Of a stretch of 64,000 bases of DNA, positions 31,476-40,440 are shown piece after piece. This DNA comes from Streptomyces dioscori (lineage in GTDB: Bacteria > Actinomycetota > Actinomycetes > Streptomycetales > Streptomycetaceae). The stretch is taken from the NCBI RefSeq assembly GCF_003024195.1, contig NZ_KZ679045.1, forward strand, positions 302,412 through 366,411, given 5' to 3'. A program made the translations under genes and the position numbers. The stretch's first letter is position 1. Each line of letters begins with the position of its first letter. Under the pieces are notes generated by a model. That model saw nothing but the letters and a program-made list of their open reading frames with translations. It was not told the DNA's origin and did not search any database.

Positions 31476-32213
31476 CTAACGGTCGGCCTTTGCCTTGTAG
31501 CCGCGGCCCCATTGGAGGCCCCAGCCGTAGAGGCGGTCCAGTTCCGCCTGGAAGCCGTACACGAACTTCACCTCGCGCCGTACCACCAGCTCGTTCTTGA
31601 CGTTCTCGATCATGACGACCGCGCAGGACCGCGCCTGGGAGTGCCGCTCGTCGAGCCCGATCTCGATCCGCGGCCCGTTGCTCGGGTACAGCGTCACGAT
31701 CGCGTGCGTACGGTCGAAGGCGGGGGTCTGGTCGTAGATGTAGACGAAGACCAGCAACCGCTTGATGTTCTCCCGGTGGTCGAGGTTGACGAAGATCGTC
31801 TCGCCCGAGCCGGAGCCGAAGCGGTCGTCACCGCTGAGCTTCACGTAGGGCGCGCCGTTCAGGTCCCCCAGGAAGCCCCCGAGCGGCTGGACGACTCCCT
31901 TGCTGCCGTCGGCCAGCTCGTACATGCAGCCCAGGTCGAGGTCGACGTTGACCATGGACTGGGTGTGCGCCTGCACCACTTCCGGCTTCAGGGCCTTGAA
32001 GGGGTGCCGCAGCAGACTGCCCCGCTGGGGCCCGCCTATGTCGGAGGTCCGCATCCGCCACGAGAGGTTGATACGGAGATTGCCGGTCGCCGCACCCTGC
32101 TTGCTGAGTGAGATCGTCTGGTTCCGTTTGGTCAGTTCGATGGCGTTGGTCGCCGCGCTGCCCGAGTCGAACTGCGTCGACCGCCCACGCCACAGGCCAT
32201 CCCAGAAACTCAT
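31476..32213 (-). CDS. TerA/TerD-like tellurium resistance protein
   Basis: A 245-aa protein from ATG 32213 (MSFWDGLWRGR). It has the TerD-fold features INLSWRMR, MVNVDLDLGCMYELADGSKGVVQPLG, GDDRFGSGSGETIFVNLDH and LLVFVYIYDQTPAFDRTHAIVTLY. The region has the acidic residues expected for calcium binding. The N-terminal Lys/Ser extension resembles TerA-type members. It belongs to the Ter stress cluster, likely membrane-associated at the inner face. Confidence 0.85.
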   Translation of the reverse strand: MSFWDGLWRGRSTQFDSGSAATNAIELTKRNQTISLSKQGAATGNLRINLSWRMRTSDIGGPQRGSLLRHPFKALKPEVVQAHTQSMVNVDLDLGCMYELADGSKGVVQPLGGFLGDLNGAPYVKLSGDDRFGSGSGETIFVNLDHRENIKRLLVFVYIYDQTPAFDRTHAIVTLYPSNGPRIEIGLDERHSQARSCAVVMIENVKNELVVRREVKFVYGFQAELDRLYGWGLQWGRGYKAKADR

Positions 32214-32272
32214 TCCCGCCCCCACCTCGCCTGTTCACCCCGCCCCGACGAAGGATCGGGGCCTCATGCGCC

Positions 32273-32307
32273 GGGGCGGCCGCCGAGGACTCCTCGGTGG
32301 CCGCCCC
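32273..32307 (-). terminator. hairpin terminator after DUF475 gene
   Basis: Two 17-nt arms (32273-32289 and 32291-32307) are complementary except for one G-T pair. The hairpin lies about 30 bases past the stop of the minus-strand DUF475 gene. Confidence 0.6.
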
Positions 32308-32336
32308 TCACAGAGCGTTCCTCAACCTGACCGGTG

Positions 32337-33482
32337 TCACACCCCGGACGAGACCTCTGTCTTGTCGTCCGAGGGGTCAGCTTTTCCCTCCGCGGCCTCC
32401 AGTGCCTTGTTGCGGCGGACGGAGGACCAGAAGGACCAGGCGATCAGGACGACGCCGATGAGGCCGGTGATGATCTCGTTGACCTCGAAGCGGATGGTGA
32501 TGAGCAGGATGGCGGCCAGGGCGCCGATGGCGTAGTGGGCGCCGTGCTCCAGGTAGACGTAGTCGTCGAGGGTGCCCTGGCGGACCAGGTACACGGTCAG
32601 CGAACGCACGTACATGGCGCCGATACCCAGGCCCAGCGCCATCAGGACGATGTCGTTGGTGATGGCGAACGCGCCGATCACGCCGTCGAACGAGAAGGAC
32701 GCGTCGAGGACTTCGAGGTACAGGAACATGAAGAAGGCGGCCTTGCCGACGAGGGCTCCGGCGGAGATCTCCTTGCCCTTGGCCTTGGCCTCCTCCTCGG
32801 CCTCGTGCTCGCGCTCCTCGGCCTCTTCGAGGCGGTTCTCGAAGAAGCCGGAGAGGCCGCCGACGACGAGGTACGTGATGAGGCCGGCGACACCGGAGAG
32901 CAGGACGGTCTCGGCCTTGTCGGCGGAGCCCGCGTGCAGGTGGGCCTGCGGGGCCAGGAACAGCGCGGTGACCAGCAGGATGATCAGGGCGATGCACGCC
33001 GAGAGCATGTCGACCTTGCCGAGCTTGGCGAGCGGGCGCTCCAGCCAGCCGAGCCACTTGATGTCACGGTCCTCGAAGATGAAGTCGAGGAAGATCATCA
33101 GCAGGAACATGCCACCGAAGGCGGCGATCGACGGGTGGGCGTCGGTGACCAGTTCCTGGTAGCGGTCGGCGTCGTTCAGGGCGAGGTCGACCGCTTCGAT
33201 GGGGCCGAGCGAGGCGCTGATCGCGACGATCACGACGGGGAAGACGAGCCGCATTCCGAAGACGGCGATCAGGATGCCGACGGTGAGGAAGATCTTCTGC
33301 CAGAAGGCACTCATCTTCTTCAGGATTCCGGCGTTGACGACCGCGTTGTCGAAGGACAGCGAGATTTCGAGGATGGACAGGATCAGCACGATCCCGAACG
33401 CGGTCCATCCGCCGATCAAAACCGCTGCGACCAGACCGAGCGCGGTGACCGCGAACGACCAGCCGAAGGTTTTCAGAACCAC
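32337..33482 (-). CDS. DUF475 integral membrane protein (TerC superfamily)
   Basis: A 381-aa protein from GTG 33482. It has about nine membrane helices with TerC/Alx-like acidic motifs in membrane segments: ILEISLSFDNAVVNAG and YLEVLDASFSFDGVIGAFAIT, plus FLDFIFEDRD. A charged loop (EEREHEAEEEAKAKGKE) lies mid-protein. TerC-type proteins export metal ions such as manganese and are partners of TerD proteins at the membrane. This gene completes the Ter module. Confidence 0.9.
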   Translation of the reverse strand: MVLKTFGWSFAVTALGLVAAVLIGGWTAFGIVLILSILEISLSFDNAVVNAGILKKMSAFWQKIFLTVGILIAVFGMRLVFPVVIVAISASLGPIEAVDLALNDADRYQELVTDAHPSIAAFGGMFLLMIFLDFIFEDRDIKWLGWLERPLAKLGKVDMLSACIALIILLVTALFLAPQAHLHAGSADKAETVLLSGVAGLITYLVVGGLSGFFENRLEEAEEREHEAEEEAKAKGKEISAGALVGKAAFFMFLYLEVLDASFSFDGVIGAFAITNDIVLMALGLGIGAMYVRSLTVYLVRQGTLDDYVYLEHGAHYAIGALAAILLITIRFEVNEIITGLIGVVLIAWSFWSSVRRNKALEAAEGKADPSDDKTEVSSGV

Positions 33483-33509
33483 TGGCTACCCAATCGTGAG
33501 TTGGGGGGC

Positions 33510-33536
33510 TACCCCCGGACGAAGTCCGGAGGGGGT
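33510..33536. terminator. hairpin between terD and DUF475 genes
   Basis: CCCCCGGAC and GTCCGGAGGGGG pair around a GAA loop, and TTT follows on the plus side. It lies between the end of the minus-strand terD transcript and the DUF475 start. Confidence 0.5.
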
Positions 33537-33557
33537 TTCCCCCCGCCGTACCCGGCT

Positions 33558-33581
33558 TTACGAAACATTGACCTCGAAGTC
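33558..33581 (-). pseudogene. vestigial terD 3' end
   Basis: On the minus strand this reads Asp-Phe-Glu-Val-Asn-Val-Ser-stop and is flanked by GGCTTTACGAAAC, nearly identical to the true terD 3' end at 33778-33810 (Asp-Phe-Gly-Val-Asn-Val-Ser-stop). The remainder of 33483-33783 shows no TerD coding. It looks like the remnant of a third tandem terD copy. Confidence 0.6.
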
Positions 33582-33783
33582 TAGAGGGCCGACTCCCCGA
33601 AGGAGAGGGCCGGGCCCTGCCGCTCGAAGAATCGCAGGTCCAGGGGGTCCGAACCCAGGTGACGCGCCTTCTGCCACCTGGGCCGTCTCACGCACCGGCA
33701 CCACTTCGTGACACCACGGCCGACCCACTGATCACAGGGGCCGCCCACCGCGTACTCGGCTCACACTCGGCTCGTACTCGGCT

Positions 33784-34359
33784 TTACGAAACGTTGACTC
33801 CGAAGTCGAGGGCGATGCCGCGCAGCCCGGACGCGTAGCCCTGGCCGACCGCGCGGAACTTCCACTCGCCGCCGTAGCGGTAGACCTCGCCGAAGATCAT
33901 CGCGGTCTCCGTGGAGGCGTCCTCGGAGAGGTCGTAACGGGCGAGCTCCTGGCCGTCGGCCTGGTTGACGACCCGGATGAACGCGTTGCTCACCTGACCG
34001 AAGGTCTGGCCGCGGTTGTCGGCGTCGTGGATGGAGACCGGGAAGACGATCTTCTCCACGTTGGCGGGCACCTTGTGGAGGTCGATGAGGATGGACTCGT
34101 CGTCGCCGTCGCCCTCTCCGGTGAGATTGTCACCGGTGTGCTCGACCGAGCCGTCGGGGCTCTTGAGCTGGTTGTAGAAGATGAACCACTCGTCGCCGAG
34201 CACCCGGCCCGAGTTGCACATCAGCGCACTGGCGTCGAGGTCGAAATCCGCTCCGGTGGTGGAGCGTGCGTCCCAGCCGAGCCCGACCATCACTTGCGTG
34301 AGGTTCGGTGCGGCCTTGGAGAGGGAGACGTTGCCCCCCTTGGCGAGCGTGACACCCAT
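33784..34359 (-). CDS. terD: TerD family stress protein
   Basis: A 191-aa protein from ATG 34359, the usual TerD length. Motifs: MGVTLAKGGNVSLSK, GLGWDARSTTGADFDLDASA, FIFYNQLKSPDGSVEHTGDN, GEGDGDDESI, and AMIFGEVYRYGGEWKFRAVGQGY. The Asp-rich loops form two calcium sites in the family. TerD proteins support resistance to tellurite, phage and oxidative stress. About 70 percent identical by eye to the next terD, from which a 15-bp terminator hairpin separates it. Confidence 0.95.
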   Translation of the reverse strand: MGVTLAKGGNVSLSKAAPNLTQVMVGLGWDARSTTGADFDLDASALMCNSGRVLGDEWFIFYNQLKSPDGSVEHTGDNLTGEGDGDDESILIDLHKVPANVEKIVFPVSIHDADNRGQTFGQVSNAFIRVVNQADGQELARYDLSEDASTETAMIFGEVYRYGGEWKFRAVGQGYASGLRGIALDFGVNVS

Positions 34360-34407
34360 GTTCGGTCCTCCCCGGTGAAACCGTTTGATCGTTCCGTGGT
34401 ACCAGCA

Positions 34408-34444
34408 CGTCCGGCGCCGCACTAGGAGTGTGCGGCGCCGGACG
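34408..34444 (-). terminator. terminator hairpin between tandem terD genes
   Basis: A perfect 15-bp stem (34408-34422 with 34430-34444) with a 7-nt loop lies 47 bases past the stop of the upstream terD. The two terD genes therefore probably have separate transcripts. Confidence 0.7.
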
Positions 34445-34490
34445 GGAAGCGGTGATGCTTCTCGGGGCCGGACCGGCCCCGAGGAACGGC

Positions 34491-35066
34491 TCAGACGTTG
34501 ACGCCGAAGTCCTGCGCGATACCGCGCAGGCCCGAGGCGTAGCCCTGGCCGATGGCGCGGAACTTCCACTCCGCGCCGTGTCGGTACAACTCGCCGAAGA
34601 CCATGGCGGTCTCCGTCGAGGCGTCCTCGGAGAGGTCGTACCGGGCGATCTCCGCCTCGCCGGCCTGGTTCACCACGCGGATGAACGCGTTGCGCACCTG
34701 GCCGAACGACTGCTGGCGGTTCTCGGCGTCGTAGATCGAGACCGGGAAGACGATCTTCTCGATGTCGGCGGGGACGCCGGCGAGATTGACCTTGATCTGC
34801 TCGTCGTCGCCCTCGCCCTCACCGGTGGTGTTGTCACCGGTGTGCTCGACGGAGCCGTCGGGGCTCTTCAGGTTGTTGAAGAACACGAAGTTGGCGTCAC
34901 TGCTGACCTTGCCCTCCGCGTTCGTCAGGATCGCGCTCGCGTCGAGGTCGAAGTCGGTACCGGTGGTGGTGCGGATGTCCCACCCCAGACCGATGATGAC
35001 CGCGGTCAGGCCCGGGGCCTCCTTCGACAGCGATACGTTGCCGCCCTTGCTGAGGCTGACTCCCAC
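34491..35066 (-). CDS. terD: TerD family stress protein
   Basis: A 191-aa protein from GTG 35066, with GGAGG 4 bases upstream; an earlier in-frame start adds only four residues. It has the same motif series as its neighbour (MGVSLSKGGNVSLSKEAPGL, GLGWDIRTTTGTDFDLDASA, EHTGDNTTGEGEGDDEQI). The tandem pair arose by duplication and differs mainly on the surface. First of the minus-strand terD genes. Confidence 0.95.
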   Translation of the reverse strand: MGVSLSKGGNVSLSKEAPGLTAVIIGLGWDIRTTTGTDFDLDASAILTNAEGKVSSDANFVFFNNLKSPDGSVEHTGDNTTGEGEGDDEQIKVNLAGVPADIEKIVFPVSIYDAENRQQSFGQVRNAFIRVVNQAGEAEIARYDLSEDASTETAMVFGELYRHGAEWKFRAIGQGYASGLRGIAQDFGVNV

Positions 35067-35205
35067 GAGTCCTCCCATTGGTGTCCGGGGGCGGGAAGCC
35101 CCGTAGTGCGTTGGTATCGGATCAACGTGCCGATCCTAGTGAGAGGTTCCCCGCCACCGCAGTCCCTGGGGCACGAAGAATCCCGAAGTGTCGGCATCCA
35201 GGGCC

Positions 35206-35664
35206 CTACAGGGCGTCGAGCGCGGTCACGTACTCCTCCAGGTCCCGTGCGTCCGGCAGGGCGTTGACGACCGTCCAGCGGACGACACCCTCCTTGTCGA
35301 TGACGAAGGTGCCGCGCACCGCGCAGCCCTTGTCCTCGGCGAACACTCCGTACGCGCGCGAGACCTCGCCGTGCGGCCAGAAGTCCGACAGCAGCGGGTA
35401 CTCCAGGCCCTCCTGCTCGCCGAAGACGCGCAGGGTGTGGATGGAGTCGTTCGAGACGGCGAGGAGCTGGGTGTCGCGGTCGGCGAACCGCGGCAGGTTG
35501 TCGCGCAGCTCGCAGAGTTCGCCGGTGCACACGCCCGTGAAGGCGAAGGGGTAGAAGAGCAGCACCACGTTCTTCGCGCCCCGGAAGTCGGAGAGCTTCA
35601 CGGTGGCACCGTGGTTGTCCTTCAGCTCGAAGTCCGGAGCCTTGTCGCCGACCTCGATCGCCAT
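35206..35664 (-). CDS. AhpE-type peroxiredoxin
   Basis: A 152-aa protein from ATG 35664; upstream frame extensions have no protein character. Thioredoxin fold with VGDKAPDFELKDNHG, then PFAFTGVCTGELCELRD. Cys46 is the peroxidatic residue (Pro39, Thr43 and a later Arg complete the site) and Cys51 a possible resolving one. It reduces hydrogen or organic peroxides in the cytoplasm. Lies between terD and DUF3052 genes, fitting a stress-response neighbourhood. Confidence 0.92.
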   Translation of the reverse strand: MAIEVGDKAPDFELKDNHGATVKLSDFRGAKNVVLLFYPFAFTGVCTGELCELRDNLPRFADRDTQLLAVSNDSIHTLRVFGEQEGLEYPLLSDFWPHGEVSRAYGVFAEDKGCAVRGTFVIDKEGVVRWTVVNALPDARDLEEYVTALDAL

Positions 35665-35757
35665 GGTCCTGCGTCCCTTCCGTAGATCCGGCCGTTCGGG
35701 TGACACCCACCCTACGCAGACCCCCCGAAAGCGGACCACGCGCCCCACCGGCCCCGT

Positions 35758-35876
35758 AAGGGGCGCGGGGAACTGCGCGCTCAGCCACGACGGCGCCGCA
35801 CCCGGCAGACAGGCCCGTGGAAGCCCGTGCGGCCCGGTGGGGGCTGGCCGCGCAGTTCCCCGCGCCCCCAACGGGG
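35758..35876. repeat. two opposed copies of the interspersed repeat
   Basis: Copies at about 35758-35804 (reverse) and 35836-35876 (forward) are inverted with respect to each other, upstream of the peroxiredoxin gene and downstream of the DUF3052 gene. Confidence 0.85.
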
Positions 35877-35877
35877 C

Positions 35878-35909
35878 GAGGCCCCCACCGACGAGTCGGT
35901 GGGGGCCTC
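35878..35909 (-). terminator. intrinsic terminator of the DUF3052 gene
   Basis: GAGGCCCCCACCGA pairs perfectly with TCGGTGGGGGCCTC around CGAG. It lies 18 bases beyond the stop of the minus-strand DUF3052 gene. Confidence 0.75.
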
Positions 35910-35926
35910 CTGGCCTCGGCTGCGCC

Positions 35927-36364
35927 TCAGCGCTTCTTGGCCGCCGTCTTCGGCGTAGCCAGCTTCGTGCCGCTCCAGTCCTTCCCCACGCTGATGCCCT
36001 TGGTCTGGGACAGACCCGCGGTCGTCACAGCTTCGGCGATGTCGCTGGGCTCCACATAACCGTCTCGGCCGGTCTTGGGCGTCAGCAGCAGGACGGCGCC
36101 GCCCTCTTCGACGTACGTGGTGGCATCCACCAGCGCATCCGTCAGGTCGCCGTCGTCGTCTCGGAACCAGAGCACAACGGCGTCGGCGACGTCGTCGTAC
36201 TCCTCGTCCATGAGCTCGCTGCCGATTACTTCTTCAATGGCCGAGCGGAGCTCCTGGTCGACGTCGTCGTCGAAGCCGATCTCCTGGACCACCTGCTCGG
36301 GCTGGAATCCCAGCCTGGCGGCCAGGCTCGTCCGCTCCTCCGCGTGGTCCGCGGTCGCGCTCAC
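35927..36364 (-). CDS. DUF3052 protein
   Basis: A 145-aa protein from GTG 36364, with AGGAGG 7 bases upstream. It is acidic (GFDDDVDQELRSAIEEVIG, DEEYDDVADAVVLWFRDDDGDL) with a basic C-terminus (PKTAAKKR). The family is conserved in actinobacteria, typically divergent from aceE as here. Its function is unknown; VLLLTPKTGRDGYVEPSDIAEA resembles the core of small methyltransferase-like folds but lacks cofactor motifs. Confidence 0.88.
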   Translation of the reverse strand: MSATADHAEERTSLAARLGFQPEQVVQEIGFDDDVDQELRSAIEEVIGSELMDEEYDDVADAVVLWFRDDDGDLTDALVDATTYVEEGGAVLLLTPKTGRDGYVEPSDIAEAVTTAGLSQTKGISVGKDWSGTKLATPKTAAKKR

Positions 36365-36861
36365 GGGTTGCCTCCTGATCATGTTCGGTAATGGGGTCCT
36401 CCCCGGCCCGGGCGAAGCCGAGATCCTGGGGAAGTTCAAGCCACGCGCGTGCGCGCAGCATTGGCCGTAGTCCACACGGGCGGGGCGGATCGCGCAAGTA
36501 CCCGGCCGTCAAGACCGCCGAAACGGTGACGATCCAGGCCGTGTCGCCGCAACTCCAGTCAGGGAATCACAGCCGTTGGTGACACACACCACAGGAATCT
36601 GCCCGGTTTGTGAATTTCGGAACCCTACGAGGGTACGAGACTCGAATGCCTTTGCGGTACGCGTCACGGGTCGGGCGTATCGTTGCGATTTGCCGGACCC
36701 GCCCTGGGGAGAACGGTTCGAACGTGACGGTTACCTCTCGGTAGAGATGACGTTTCCGCTCCCGAGGTACACGATGGGGAACGGTGCAGACGCCCAGGAA
36801 ACCAGAGATAAAGCAAAGAAAAAACTGAGAAGAAGCGGCCCCCCGAGAGCGAAGGAACAGC
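36365..36861. other. divergent promoter region of DUF3052 and aceE
   Basis: 497 bases with no supported gene. The last 60 bases before aceE are A-rich (AAAGCAAAGAAAAAACTGAG) and likely form the untranslated leader. No operator can be named by eye. Confidence 0.5.
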
Positions 36862-39609
36862 GTGGCTTCCGGACCCGATCGCAACCCGATCATCATTGGC
36901 GGCCTTCCGAGTCAGGTCCCTGACTTCGATCCCGAAGAGACCCAGGAGTGGCTCGACTCCCTCGACGCCGCCGTGGACCAGCGCGGCCGGGAGCGGGCCC
37001 GCTATCTCATGCTGAGGCTGATCGAACGCGCCCGCGAGAAGCGCGTGGCCGTTCCCGAGATGCGCAGCACCGACTACATCAACACCATCGCCACCAAGGA
37101 CGAGCCGTTCTTCCCCGGCAACGAGGAGATCGAGCGCAAGATCCTCAACGCGACCCGCTGGAACGCGGCCGTGATGGTGTCCAGGGCCCAGCGGCCCGGT
37201 ATCGGTGTCGGCGGCCACATCGCCACCTTCGCGTCCTCCGCCTCGCTCTACGACGTCGGCTTCAACCACTTCTTCCGCGGCAAGGACGGGGGTGACGGCG
37301 GCGACCAGATCTTCTTCCAGGGGCACGCCTCCCCCGGTATCTACGCCCGCGCGTTCCTCCTGGACCGCCTCGACGAGGCGCAGCTGGACGCGTTCCGCCA
37401 GGAGAAGTCGAAGGCCCCGCGCGCACTGTCCTCGTACCCGCATCCGCGTTCCATGCCGGACTTCTGGGAGTTCCCGACCGTCTCGATGGGCCTCGGTCCG
37501 CTCGGGGCGATCTTCCAGGCGCGGATGAACCGCTACATGGAGGCGCGTTCCATCGCGGACACCTCCAAATCCCACGTCTGGGCGTTTCTGGGCGACGGCG
37601 AGATGGACGAGCCGGAGTCGCTCGGGCAGCTGTCCATCGCCGCGCGCGAGGGCCTGGACAACCTCACGTTCGTCGTCAACTGCAACCTGCAGCGCCTCGA
37701 CGGTCCCGTGCGCGGCAACGGGAAGATCATCCAGGAGCTGGAGTCGCAGTTCCGGGGTGCCGGCTGGAACGTCATCAAGCTGGTCTGGGACCGCAGCTGG
37801 GACCCGCTGCTCGCGCAGGACCGCGACGGCGTGCTCGTCAACAAGCTGAACACCACGCCCGACGGCCAGTTCCAGACGTACGCCACCGAGACCGGCGCGT
37901 ACATCCGCGAGCACTTCTTCGGCGGCGACCACCGGCTGCGCGGCATGGTCGAGAACATGACCGACGACCAGATCCTGCACCTGGGCCGCGGCGGTCACGA
38001 CCACCGGAAGGTCTACGCGGCCTTCGCGGCGGCCAAGGCGCACAAGGGCCAGCCGACCGTGGTGCTCGCCCAGACGGTCAAGGGGTGGACGCTCGGCCCG
38101 AACTTCGAGGGCCGCAACGCCACGCACCAGATGAAGAAGCTGACGGTCGCCGACCTCAAGGGCTTCCGCGACCGGCTGCACCTGCCGATCTCCGACAAGG
38201 AGCTGGAGTCCGGCGCGCCGCCGTACTACCACCCGGGCCGGGACTCCGAAGAGATCCAGTACATGCACGACCGCCGCAAGGGCAACGGCGGGTACGTCCC
38301 GACGCGTGTCGTGCGCTCGAAGCCGCTCACGCTGCCCGAGGACAAGACGTACGCGAGTGTGAAGAAGGGTTCGGGTCAGCAGTCGATCGCCACGACCATG
38401 GCGTTCGTACGGCTACTCAAGGACCTCATGCGGGACAAGGAGATCGGCAAGCGGTTCGTGCTGATCGCGCCGGACGAGTACCGCACGTTCGGGATGGACT
38501 CGTTCTTCCCGAGCGCGAAGATCTACAACCCGCTCGGGCAGCAGTACGAGGCCGTGGACCGGGAGCTGCTCCTCGCGTACAAGGAGTCGCCGACCGGGCA
38601 GATGCTGCACGACGGCATCTCCGAGGCGGGCTGCACGGCCTCCCTGATCGCCGCCGGCTCGGCTTACGCCACGCACGGCGAGCCGCTCATCCCGGTGTAC
38701 GTCTTCTACTCGATGTTCGGTTTCCAGCGCACCGGTGACCAGTTCTGGCAGATGGCCGACCAGTTGGCGCGCGGGTTCGTACTGGGCGCGACCGCTGGGC
38801 GTACGACTCTGACCGGTGAAGGTCTGCAGCACGCGGACGGGCACTCGCAGCTGCTCGCCTCGACCAACCCGGGCTGTGTCGCCTACGACCCTGCCTACGG
38901 GTTCGAGATCGCGCACATCGTGAAGGACGGGCTGCGGCGGATGTACGGCTCGTCCGAGGCGCACCCGCACGGCGAGGACGTCTTCTACTACCTCACCGTC
39001 TACAACGAGCCGATCCAGCACCCCGCCGAGCCGGCGGACGTCGACGTCGAGGGCATCCTCGCGGGCATCCACCGCTTCGCCGCGGGAACCGCGGGCTCCA
39101 TCCCTGCGCAGATCATGGCGTCCGGGGTCGCGGTGCCGTGGGCCGTCGAGGCGCAGCGGCTGCTCGCCGAGGACTGGGACGTACGGGCCGACGTGTGGTC
39201 GGCGACCTCCTGGAACGAACTGCGGCGCGAGGCGGTGGAGGTGGAGCGGCACAACTTGCTCCACCCGGAGGAGGAGCAGCGTGTTCCTTACGTGACGCGC
39301 AAGCTGTCGGGGGCCGAGGGGCCGTTCGTGGCCGTCTCCGACTGGATGCGGTCCGTTCCGGACCAGATCTCGCGGTGGGTGCCGGGGACTTACCAGTCGC
39401 TCGGCGCCGACGGGTTCGGGTTCGCTGATACGCGGGGTGCTGCTCGGCGGTTCTTCCACATCGACGCGCAGTCGATCGTGGTGGGGGTGCTGACGGAACT
39501 CGCCCGCGAGGGGAAGGTCGATCGGTCGCTGTTGAAGCAGGCGATCGATCGGTATCAGTTGCTTGATGTGGCTGCGGCTGATCCCGGGGCCGCGGGGGGT
39601 GACGCGTAG
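36862..39609 (+). CDS. aceE: pyruvate dehydrogenase E1 component, homodimeric type
   Basis: A 915-aa protein from GTG 36862, with AAGGA upstream. It decarboxylates pyruvate with thiamine diphosphate and passes the acetyl group to the E2 lipoyl domain, feeding acetyl-CoA to the TCA cycle and the nearby fatty acid genes. TPP/magnesium motif: GDGEMDE starting near residue 244, ending at NCNLQRLDGPVRGN. Other signatures are GIGVGGHIATFASSASLYDVGFNHFFRG, SMFGFQRTGDQFWQMADQ and LTGEGLQHADGHSQLLASTNP. Full length for the actinobacterial AceE. Confidence 0.97.
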   Translation: MASGPDRNPIIIGGLPSQVPDFDPEETQEWLDSLDAAVDQRGRERARYLMLRLIERAREKRVAVPEMRSTDYINTIATKDEPFFPGNEEIERKILNATRWNAAVMVSRAQRPGIGVGGHIATFASSASLYDVGFNHFFRGKDGGDGGDQIFFQGHASPGIYARAFLLDRLDEAQLDAFRQEKSKAPRALSSYPHPRSMPDFWEFPTVSMGLGPLGAIFQARMNRYMEARSIADTSKSHVWAFLGDGEMDEPESLGQLSIAAREGLDNLTFVVNCNLQRLDGPVRGNGKIIQELESQFRGAGWNVIKLVWDRSWDPLLAQDRDGVLVNKLNTTPDGQFQTYATETGAYIREHFFGGDHRLRGMVENMTDDQILHLGRGGHDHRKVYAAFAAAKAHKGQPTVVLAQTVKGWTLGPNFEGRNATHQMKKLTVADLKGFRDRLHLPISDKELESGAPPYYHPGRDSEEIQYMHDRRKGNGGYVPTRVVRSKPLTLPEDKTYASVKKGSGQQSIATTMAFVRLLKDLMRDKEIGKRFVLIAPDEYRTFGMDSFFPSAKIYNPLGQQYEAVDRELLLAYKESPTGQMLHDGISEAGCTASLIAAGSAYATHGEPLIPVYVFYSMFGFQRTGDQFWQMADQLARGFVLGATAGRTTLTGEGLQHADGHSQLLASTNPGCVAYDPAYGFEIAHIVKDGLRRMYGSSEAHPHGEDVFYYLTVYNEPIQHPAEPADVDVEGILAGIHRFAAGTAGSIPAQIMASGVAVPWAVEAQRLLAEDWDVRADVWSATSWNELRREAVEVERHNLLHPEEEQRVPYVTRKLSGAEGPFVAVSDWMRSVPDQISRWVPGTYQSLGADGFGFADTRGAARRFFHIDAQSIVVGVLTELAREGKVDRSLLKQAIDRYQLLDVAAADPGAAGGDA

Positions 39610-39645
39610 CGCTCCGCGCGGGGGGTGACCTTCGGGTGCGGGTCC

Positions 39646-39745
39646 GGTGGGGGCTGGCCGCGCAGTTCCCCGCGCCCCTAAAAGCACCGGGTGCGGGTCC
39701 GGTGGGGGCTGAGCGCGCCGTTCCCCGCGCCCCTAAAAGCACCGG
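39646..39745 (+). repeat. tandem pair of the interspersed repeat after aceE
   Basis: Two direct copies (about 39646-39690 and 39701-39745), each followed by TAAAAGCACCGG, lie between the aceE stop and a convergent gene. The second has CCGTT in place of CAGTT. Confidence 0.85.
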
Positions 39746-39827
39746 ACCCGCACGGGCATGCGCGGCGCAGCGATGTGCCCCGCACCCGTACGAAGGGCGC
39801 GGGGCACATCTGAATGCTGTGGCTCGG

Positions 39828-40133
39828 TCAGAACATCATTCCGCCGGGGGACGCCGTTCCGGCCATCCACACGATGGCCAGGACGGTGTCGATCGCTCCC
39901 AGTACCACCGCGATCAGCGCCGGTACCTGACGGGTGCCGCTCCAGCGGCGTCCCATGGCCAGCCAGCCGCAGACGATGGCCACCGGGCCGAGGATGATCC
40001 CCAGCACGAAGAATCCGGCGACCGCGCAGATGACTCCGATGATTCCGAGCGTCGCGCTGTCCGGCCCGCTCCGTGACCTCGTACGGCTACGCGAGCGAGG
40101 GTGTTTGCGCGAGGTGTGGCTGTAGCCCGCCAT
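39828..40133 (-). CDS. DUF4190-like small membrane protein
   Basis: A 101-aa protein from ATG 40133, with GGGAG 6 bases upstream; ATG 40136 and TTG 40139 are alternatives. An Arg/Ser-rich N-terminus (SRKHPRSRSRTRSRSG) precedes two membrane helices (ATLGIIGVICAVAGFFVLGIILGPVAIVCGWLAMG and PALIAVVLGAIDTVLAIVWM). The double-helix hairpin matches DUF4190-type proteins of unknown function. Confidence 0.75.
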   Translation of the reverse strand: MAGYSHTSRKHPRSRSRTRSRSGPDSATLGIIGVICAVAGFFVLGIILGPVAIVCGWLAMGRRWSGTRQVPALIAVVLGAIDTVLAIVWMAGTASPGGMMF

Positions 40134-40228
40134 CATCAACTCCCTGGACCTCTGAGCCGACCGAATGCCGGTCGGTTCGGGCTCGGAAGTCGGGTACCCC
40201 GGTCATGTCAATTCAGACGCGTACTTCT

Positions 40229-40280
40229 TTGAAGTGGTTGCGCGGCGTGCTGCCCCCCTCCGGCAGCACGCCGCCACTTC
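40229..40280. terminator. large imperfect hairpin
   Basis: GCGGCGTGCTGCC pairs with GGCAGCACGCCGC and, past a short bulge, TTGAAGTG pairs with CACTTCAA. It lies in the 40134-40440 gap upstream of the small membrane protein gene. No gene is seen in that gap. Confidence 0.5.
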
Positions 40281-40381
40281 AACCGAACTGCCCGTTCCGT
40301 ACAGATCAGTTGAGACCACTCTGACGTGGGATACGGGCGGTATGAAAGTCATACGCAGAGGTGTCACCCGGATAAGCGAAA

Positions 40382-40405
40382 ACCCCGCCGAGCGAACTCG
40401 GCGGG
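40382..40405 (-). terminator. intrinsic terminator of the MFS gene
   Basis: On the minus strand CCCCGCCGAG, loop, CTCGGCGGGG and then TTTTC, starting about 35 bases past the MFS stop. One of the few classical terminators with a T-run in the window. Confidence 0.8.
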
Positions 40406-40440
40406 GTGTAAAGGGATTTCGGAAACGGAGCGGATCCGAC

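Noticed and set aside
36576..36923. 115-aa frame upstream of aceE with a CPVC motif
   Set aside because: It runs into the aceE start in another frame and its composition is not coding-like; the area is better explained as the aceE leader.
36664..38268. 534-aa minus-strand frame
   Set aside because: Antisense shadow of aceE.
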